NCBI GenBank assembly: GCA_002358895.1
Contig: DEPR01000033.1
Location: 5,647-16,202, forward strand
Source: Ruminococcus sp. UBA3387
GTDB lineage: Bacteria; Bacillota; Clostridia; Oscillospirales; Ruminococcaceae
Direction: 5' to 3'
Length of the DNA stretch: 10,556 nt
Shown: positions 6,236-10,556 of the stretch, one piece after another
How positions within the stretch are numbered: the first letter of the stretch is position 1
Layout of the letters: each line of letters begins with the position of its first letter
Position numbers and translations under genes: made by a program
Notes under the pieces: generated by a model
What the model saw: only the letters and a program-made list of their open reading frames with translations
Told to the model about the DNA's origin: nothing
The model's database searches: none

Positions 6236-6915
6236 TTTGCGATTTCAAAGTCCTTAACTGTTGTTATTTTCATATTGGCAATATCGCCCTGTACAATATG
6301 AACAGGAAGCCCTTTTACTGTAAATACAGAACAAGTGTCAGTCAGAAGAGATTTTTCTTTATCACTTAATGAAAGATAAGTTTCCTTTAATTTGATAATA
6401 TTGAAGCTTTGTGGGGTTTGTGCCTGATACATTTCTTTACGTTCAGGTACAGATGTTACGATTTTTCCATCAACCGAGTTAATGATAGTGTCAACAGAAG
6501 GTATATATGTGCCACAAGCTTTACCAACTATTGCTGAAGTAATATTATCCTTGATGATAGATTCTGTTACAAACGGACGTACAGCGTCGTGAGTCAGAAT
6601 AATATCATTATCATTAAGCTTGTATTCACTGTCAATTTTTCCTACAATATTAAAAACAGTTGAGTTTCTGTCGTTACCGCCCGGAATAACTGAAATTCTA
6701 TTGCTTTTCAGTTTGAATTCTGACAATAATTCAATGCAATATTCAACCCAGTCAGGGTGAACGCCGATGTAGATTTTATCTATTTCATCAACTGAGCAGA
6801 ATTTCTCTATAGTATGGATTATTATAGGCTTTCCACATAAATCTAAAAACTGTTTTGGTTTATCAGCACCCATTCGTGTGCCTGTTCCACCTGCTACAAT
6901 ACCCGCAAAAATCAT
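6211..6915 (-). CDS. IspD/TarI-family cytidylyltransferase
   Basis: The 234-residue protein transfers CMP from CTP to a sugar-alcohol phosphate. It shows the nucleotide-binding start AGIVAGGTGTRMG (4-16) with PKQF (20-23), THDAVRPF (108-115), MYQAQTPQSFN (162-172), LTDTCSVF (191-198) and NMKITT (214-219). The substrate could be methylerythritol 4-phosphate (IspD) or ribitol 5-phosphate (TarI). THDAVRPF, the MYQ-QTPQSFN block and the lack of the IspD-type TDDAS motif look more like TarI proteins as I recall them, so I leave the symbol blank. The start has AGAAAGGA at 6923-6930, 7 nt upstream. It lies 51 nt behind prs, with a terminator in the gap. The ispE gene nearby on the other strand is only weak support for IspD. 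Confidence 0.85.
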   Translation of the reverse strand: MIFAGIVAGGTGTRMGADKPKQFLDLCGKPIIIHTIEKFCSVDEIDKIYIGVHPDWVEYCIELLSEFKLKSNRISVIPGGNDRNSTVFNIVGKIDSEYKLNDNDIILTHDAVRPFVTESIIKDNITSAIVGKACGTYIPSVDTIINSVDGKIVTSVPERKEMYQAQTPQSFNIIKLKETYLSLSDKEKSLLTDTCSVFTVKGLPVHIVQGDIANMKITTVKDFEIAKVIAKLDN

Positions 6916-6930
6916 AAATATATCCTTTCT

Positions 6931-6960
6931 AAAAAAGCCCTTCGAATATCCGAAGGGCTT
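6931..6960 (-). terminator. Intrinsic terminator between prs and the cytidylyltransferase gene
   Basis: A perfect 10-bp stem (AAGCCCTTCG, 6935-6944, with CGAAGGGCTT, 6951-6960) with a 6-nt loop runs on the minus strand into six U residues (6931-6936). It begins just after the prs stop codon, and its U tract touches the Shine-Dalgarno of the next gene (6923-6930). Expression of that gene therefore needs read-through or a promoter within the prs 3' end. Confidence 0.92.
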
Positions 6961-6966
6961 AATTGA

Positions 6967-8112
6967 TTAATCTGCTTTTCCGTGCTTTTTAAGCAAAGTC
7001 TGGATTTTCTGATGTGGGTCAATAACATTTGAAATTGACATATCGTGGTTAAGTGAAGCGATGAAGTATGCAATATATTTTGCACAGTCAACATCGTGGA
7101 ACCAAGGACTCTTGAGAAGCTCAGGAGTACGGTATGTCAGGTTTGTACCAAATACACCATCAATGATACCATCAGCATATGCCTTGTCAAATGTATCAAG
7201 TCCGTTTGTGAAGATTGGATATGTTGCGTAAGCAAAAATTCTCTTTGCATTACGCTTTTTAAGCTCAACAGCAATATCAAGCATTGATTCACCTGATGAA
7301 ATGATGTCGTCAGCAATGAATACGTCCTTGCCTTCAACTGAAGTACCAAGGTATTCGTGTGCAACGATTGGGTTACGTCCGTTTACGATAACTGAATAAT
7401 CACGCCTTTTATAGAACATACCAAGGTTAACACTAAGTACAGATGCATAATACATATTTCTGTTGATAGCACCTTCGTCAGGGGATACGATCATAAAGTG
7501 GTCCTTATCAAGATTAAGGTCGTCAACGCTGTTAAGCATTGCTTTAAGCACCTGATAAGATGGAATAATGTTGTCAAAGCCCATAAGTGGAACAGCGTTC
7601 TGTACTCTTGGGTCGTGTGCGTCAAAAGTAAGAATATTTGAAACGCCCATAGCCTCAAGTTCCTGCAAAGCTACTGCACAGTCAAGTGATTCACGATAGC
7701 TTCTTCTGTGCTGTCTGCCACCAAAGAGAATAGGCATAATTACGTTGATTCTGTGTGCCTTACCACCTGCGGCCTGAATAATTCTTTTTAAGTCCTGAAA
7801 ATGGTCGTCAGGAGACATAGAATTCTGCTGACCGAACATATTGTATTTACAGTTGTAATTACCTACATCACACAAAATGAACAGGTCATTACCTCTGATA
7901 GTTGATTTGATAAGTCCTTTACCGTCGCCTGAAGCAAATCTTGGACAATCGGCATCAATTAGATATGAATCCTTGTTCATACCCTGAGAGTTACCCCATT
8001 CAACAAGATAGTTGTTAACTTTTTCACCCAATTCTGAAGCACCCGGCATAGCAATAAGACCTAAAGGTGCAACACGGGTCTGTGGATCGAAAAGAATTTT
8101 TTTAGTATCCAT
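6967..8112 (-). CDS. prs: Ribose-phosphate pyrophosphokinase (PRPP synthetase), long divergent form
   Basis: PRPP synthetase converts ribose 5-phosphate and ATP to PRPP for nucleotide, His and Trp synthesis. At 381 residues it is longer than the usual ~315, with extra sequence in the N-terminal half and between the two phosphoribosyltransferase-fold halves. Recognisable elements are the ATP loop GGRQHRRS (131-138, where typical enzymes have RQD-K/R-K), TFDAHDPRVQ (162-171, counterpart of the DLH-x-x-Q metal/ATP site, His166), SPDEGA (210-215), and the PRPP-binding loop VFIADDIISSGES (264-276), where DD-x-x-D-T-G/A-G-T is usual. GGAGGTT at 8118-8124 fixes the start. It has its own promoter and a terminator right after the stop. 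Function is likely. Kinetics and regulation may differ from the classical enzyme. Confidence 0.86.
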   Translation of the reverse strand: MDTKKILFDPQTRVAPLGLIAMPGASELGEKVNNYLVEWGNSQGMNKDSYLIDADCPRFASGDGKGLIKSTIRGNDLFILCDVGNYNCKYNMFGQQNSMSPDDHFQDLKRIIQAAGGKAHRINVIMPILFGGRQHRRSYRESLDCAVALQELEAMGVSNILTFDAHDPRVQNAVPLMGFDNIIPSYQVLKAMLNSVDDLNLDKDHFMIVSPDEGAINRNMYYASVLSVNLGMFYKRRDYSVIVNGRNPIVAHEYLGTSVEGKDVFIADDIISSGESMLDIAVELKKRNAKRIFAYATYPIFTNGLDTFDKAYADGIIDGVFGTNLTYRTPELLKSPWFHDVDCAKYIAYFIASLNHDMSISNVIDPHQKIQTLLKKHGKAD

Positions 8113-8145
8113 CTTCTAACCTCCGAAGTATTTATTCACAAATAT

Positions 8146-8174
8146 ATTATACTTCATTTTTTTACTTTTTACAA
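8146..8174 (-). promoter_or_regulatory. Promoter of prs
   Basis: On the minus strand TATAAT (8146-8151) is preceded at 17 bp by TTGTAA (8169-8174). The leader to the ATG is about 25-30 nt and contains GGAGGTT. The 263-bp region 8113-8375 between prs and murD is AT-rich and, besides the two divergent promoters and a small inverted repeat, I see nothing coding in it. Confidence 0.75.
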
Positions 8175-8288
8175 TAGTTTTCTGACAATTTTCTTACCAT
8201 TTATACTTTTCTACAAAAATGCTATATTATTTTTAGTTTTATTTGTTATTCAAATCAAGAACTGACTGAAAAATTATATACTTAACCC

Positions 8289-8317
8289 TTGCCTTTTTAT
8301 ATGAAATGTTATATAAT
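8289..8317 (+). promoter_or_regulatory. Promoter of murD and the M42 peptidase gene
   Basis: TTGCCT (8289-8294) and TATAAT (8312-8317) are 17 bp apart. The start near 8324 gives a leader of about 50 nt that ends in the Shine-Dalgarno GGAAAGAGGA (8361-8370). Confidence 0.72.
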
Positions 8318-8338
8318 ATAATTGTATAGTTATGTATT

Positions 8339-8360
8339 GATTTATGAACATAGATAAATC
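8339..8360. repeat. 7-bp inverted repeat in the murD leader
   Basis: GATTTAT (8339-8345) and ATAAATC (8354-8360) are perfect inverted arms with an 8-nt spacer, ending directly at the Shine-Dalgarno (8361). As RNA the AT-rich stem would be weak. As DNA it could be an operator. Chance is quite possible. Confidence 0.35.
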
Positions 8361-8375
8361 GGAAAGAGGACAGTT

Positions 8376-9770
8376 ATGACAAAAGCAGAACGTTTTTTTG
8401 AGATGCTGAAAAACAAAAAAGTAGCCTTTATCGGCACTGGTGTCAGCCACCTTGAACTTATTCGTCTTTTTCTGGCAAAAGGCATCAATGTAGTTGTATG
8501 CGATAAAAAGGATAAAGATAATTTCGATAAAGAAATATATGATGAATTTTCAAGTAAAGGTGCTGAGTTTTCGCTTGGTGAAAACTATCTTGATGCAATC
8601 TTTGGCTGTGATGTGATTTTCAGAACTCCCGGTATGTATTATAATAATCCTATGCTTACCAAAGCAAGAGAAAAGGGCATTGTTGTTACATCGGAAATGG
8701 AAGTATTCTTTGACCTTTGTCCTTGTGAGATTTACGCTGTAACAGGCTCAGACGGAAAGACAACTTCAACAACGCTTATAAGCGAGTTTTTGAAAACTGA
8801 GGGAAAAACCGTTCATCTCGGTGGCAATATCGGCAGGGCTTTGTTGCCGATAATAGAAACTATCACTGAAAATGATGTGGCAGTAGTTGAGCTTTCAAGC
8901 TTTCAGCTTATTTCAATGAGAAAATCACCTGATGTTGCTGTTATTACAAACATTTCACCTAACCATCTTGATGTTCACGGAACTATGGAGGAATATATTG
9001 ATTCAAAGTGTAATCTCATCAGACATCAGAATGCTTTTTCCAAGACAGTTCTCAATTATGAAAATGAAGAAACAATGAAACTTGCTCCGATAGTTCGGGG
9101 AAAGCTTGTTAACTTCTCACTAAAAAGGGAAATTGAAAATGGCGCATACTTGCGTGAAGACGGTATGTTGTGCTATAGCGAAAACGGAGCTATAACGGAG
9201 ATAATACACAAAGATGAAATCAAAATCCCCGGGATTCATAATGTTGACAACTATCTTACTGCAATTACAGCTGTCTGGGGTAATGTATCTGTTGAGAGCA
9301 TAGTTAAGGTTGCAAAGACTTTTGGTGGCGTTGAGCATAGAATCGAGTTTGTAAGAGAGCTTGATGGCGTCCGTTGGTATAACGACTCGATTGCAACCAG
9401 TCCTACAAGGGTTATTGCAGGTCTTAAATCTTTTGACAGAAAAATAATTGTTATTGCAGGTGGGTATGATAAGAAAATACCTTTTGAGCCAATGGCTAAA
9501 CCAATCAACGACCACGTTAAAACACTTATTCTTATGGGTGCAACGGCTGATAAAATCGAAAAAGCAGTAACTGAATGTCCTGAATATAAGGATAGTGGTT
9601 TGAAAATTCTGCACGTTAGCTCTATGGAAGATGCTGTGAATACAGCAAGAGATTTGGCTGAGCCCGGCGACATTGTCAGTCTTTCACCTGCCTGTGCAAG
9701 CTTTGATATGTACAGAATGTTTGAAGACAGAGGAAATCATTTTAAGAAGTTAGTAAATGAATTGAAGTAA
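8376..9770 (+). CDS. murD: UDP-N-acetylmuramoyl-L-alanine--D-glutamate ligase (MurD)
   Basis: MurD adds D-glutamate to UDP-MurNAc-L-Ala in cytosolic peptidoglycan synthesis. The 464-residue length is normal. Three domains are visible: an N-terminal Rossmann-like UDP-binding part (to about 115, with VAFIGTGVSHL), a central ATPase (P-loop GSDGKTT 124-130, ELSSFQL 172-178, NHLDVHG 196-202, and Lys211 in YIDSK as the likely carbamylated lysine), and a C-terminal domain (HRIEFV, YNDSIATSP 335-343, IAGGYDKKIPF 360-370, LSPACASFDMYRMFEDRGNHF 436-456). The P-loop has Ser-Asp where many Mur ligases have Thr-Asn. The gene lies outside any division/cell-wall cluster and is followed 14 bp on by an M42 peptidase gene, probably as one operon. 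Confidence 0.97.
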   Translation: MTKAERFFEMLKNKKVAFIGTGVSHLELIRLFLAKGINVVVCDKKDKDNFDKEIYDEFSSKGAEFSLGENYLDAIFGCDVIFRTPGMYYNNPMLTKAREKGIVVTSEMEVFFDLCPCEIYAVTGSDGKTTSTTLISEFLKTEGKTVHLGGNIGRALLPIIETITENDVAVVELSSFQLISMRKSPDVAVITNISPNHLDVHGTMEEYIDSKCNLIRHQNAFSKTVLNYENEETMKLAPIVRGKLVNFSLKREIENGAYLREDGMLCYSENGAITEIIHKDEIKIPGIHNVDNYLTAITAVWGNVSVESIVKVAKTFGGVEHRIEFVRELDGVRWYNDSIATSPTRVIAGLKSFDRKIIVIAGGYDKKIPFEPMAKPINDHVKTLILMGATADKIEKAVTECPEYKDSGLKILHVSSMEDAVNTARDLAEPGDIVSLSPACASFDMYRMFEDRGNHFKKLVNELK

Positions 9771-9784
9771 TTCACGGAGTTATT

Positions 9785-10556
9785 ATGGATATAAAACAAG
9801 TTCTTTTTGAATTAACAAGTAAAAATGGCGTTTCAGGTGATGAGTTTTCTGCATCAGAATATGCAAAAACTTTGCTTTCTGAATATCTTGATAGTGAAGT
9901 AGATGCTTTTGGTAATGTATACGGTAGACCGAAATTCTTTGATGTTGAAAAGAAAACTATTTTACTTGATGCACACATTGATGAAATAGGTATGATTGTA
10001 ACATATATAACGGATGAAGGCTTTCTTAAGGTTTCAAACTGCGGTGGGCTTGACAACAGAGTGTTGCTTTCACAACAAGTTGAAGTTTTGTGTAAAGGTG
10101 GCATAATTAGAGGCTTTGTTACATCAACACCTCCACATCTCGAAAAAGATGATACTGTTGTTCCCGTAATCGATGATATTTTTATTGATATCGGTATGAG
10201 TAAATCTCAGGCTGAAGCTGTTGTCTGTTTAGGTGACAGAGTGTTAATCAAAAATGAACTTATTGCACTTCAGGGTGATGTTGTTACATCAAATGCACTT
10301 GATGACAGAGCAGGTGTTGTGGCAATAATTTATGCACTTGATTTGCTGAAAAACAAAGATACAAAATATAATGTCTGTGCAATGTTTTCTTCACAGGAGG
10401 AAACGGGTGAAAGAGGAGCAAAAATAGGTGCTTATAATATTGCACCCGATATGGCGATAGAGGTTGATGTCTCATTTGCAATGACAGCAGGCGATAAGCC
10501 TGATAAATGTGGTAAGCTGGGTAAAGGGCCAATGATTGGTGTGGCACCATCTTTGA
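9785..10556 (+). CDS. M42-family metallo-aminopeptidase (glutamyl aminopeptidase-like), C-terminus missing at window edge
   Basis: The 257 residues present show the M42 co-catalytic two-metal site: DAHIDEIG (62-69) with metal-ligand His64 and Asp66, NALDDRAG (170-177) with bridging Asp173, QEETGERGA (204-212) with catalytic-base Glu205 and ligand Glu206, and EVDVSFA with Asp228. The last ligand (a C-terminal His, near residue 310-320 in the family) is beyond the edge. Family length is about 330-360. M42 enzymes are usually cytosolic, often form tetrahedral 12-mers, and trim short peptides. There is no signal peptide. GGAG at 9775-9778 precedes the ATG by 6 nt, and the 14-bp gap after murD suggests co-transcription. 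A link to cell-wall peptide recycling is only a guess. Confidence 0.93.
   Translation, partial: MDIKQVLFELTSKNGVSGDEFSASEYAKTLLSEYLDSEVDAFGNVYGRPKFFDVEKKTILLDAHIDEIGMIVTYITDEGFLKVSNCGGLDNRVLLSQQVEVLCKGGIIRGFVTSTPPHLEKDDTVVPVIDDIFIDIGMSKSQAEAVVCLGDRVLIKNELIALQGDVVTSNALDDRAGVVAIIYALDLLKNKDTKYNVCAMFSSQEETGERGAKIGAYNIAPDMAIEVDVSFAMTAGDKPDKCGKLGKGPMIGVAPSL

Noticed and set aside
9120..9673. Long open frames (164 and 140 codons) antisense to murD
   Set aside because: They lie wholly within the strongly conserved murD coding sequence, have no ribosome site and resemble nothing. They are shadows of murD codon use.
9772..10104. 110-codon open frame antisense to the M42 peptidase gene
   Set aside because: It covers the well-supported M42 N-terminal region on the other strand and has no family features.
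1..10556. Mobile elements, CRISPR arrays, attachment sites, toxin-antitoxin or defence genes
   Set aside because: Looked for on both strands. No direct-repeat array, transposase or integrase motif was seen, and all sizeable coding regions are accounted for by core metabolic or regulatory families.

Overview
The window looks like an ordinary, gene-dense piece of chromosome from a low-GC Firmicute, most likely a gut-type clostridium of the Ruminococcaceae/Oscillospiraceae kind. The reasons are the AT-rich sequence with strong Shine-Dalgarno sites, near-perfect TTGACA-17-TATAAT promoters, an S-box (SAM-I) riboswitch ahead of metK, an MEP-pathway ispE, an M42 aminopeptidase and a long, divergent PRPP synthetase. 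The taxonomic placement is inference. I see no insertion sequence, phage gene, CRISPR array or other mobile DNA.

Layout. (1) 1-1971, minus strand: three separately promoted units, which are tRNA-Leu(CAA) with its own promoter and terminator, a CpsB/YwqE-like PHP phosphatase, and metK (C-terminus off the left edge) behind a SAM-I riboswitch with a terminator. (2) 2036-5576, plus strand: a four-gene operon with overlapping ends, encoding an Lrp/AsnC regulator, a class I/II aminotransferase, IspE and a PflX-like radical SAM protein. A strong promoter precedes it, with a 10-bp inverted repeat just upstream. (3) 5611-6227, plus strand: a small HD-domain hydrolase with its own promoter and a long palindrome at the predicted start site. 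(4) 6211-8174, minus strand: prs, then a terminator hairpin, then an IspD/TarI-family cytidylyltransferase whose 3' end overlaps the HD gene by 17 bp. (5) 8289-10556, plus strand: murD followed at 14 bp by an M42 aminopeptidase that runs off the right edge.

The genes serve core functions: methyl-donor supply (metK), amino-acid transamination under a local regulator, isoprenoid precursors (ispE), nucleotide precursor supply (prs), an activated polyol or isoprenoid intermediate (cytidylyltransferase), and peptidoglycan synthesis (murD). I found no convincing novel multi-gene system. The points most worth a second look are regulatory: the inverted repeat before the Lrp operon, the Fur-box-like palindrome before the HD gene, the terminator wedged between prs and the cytidylyltransferase, and the hairpin inside the convergent gene overlap. 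Two proteins also merit checking, the divergent PRPP synthetase and the TarI-like cytidylyltransferase.
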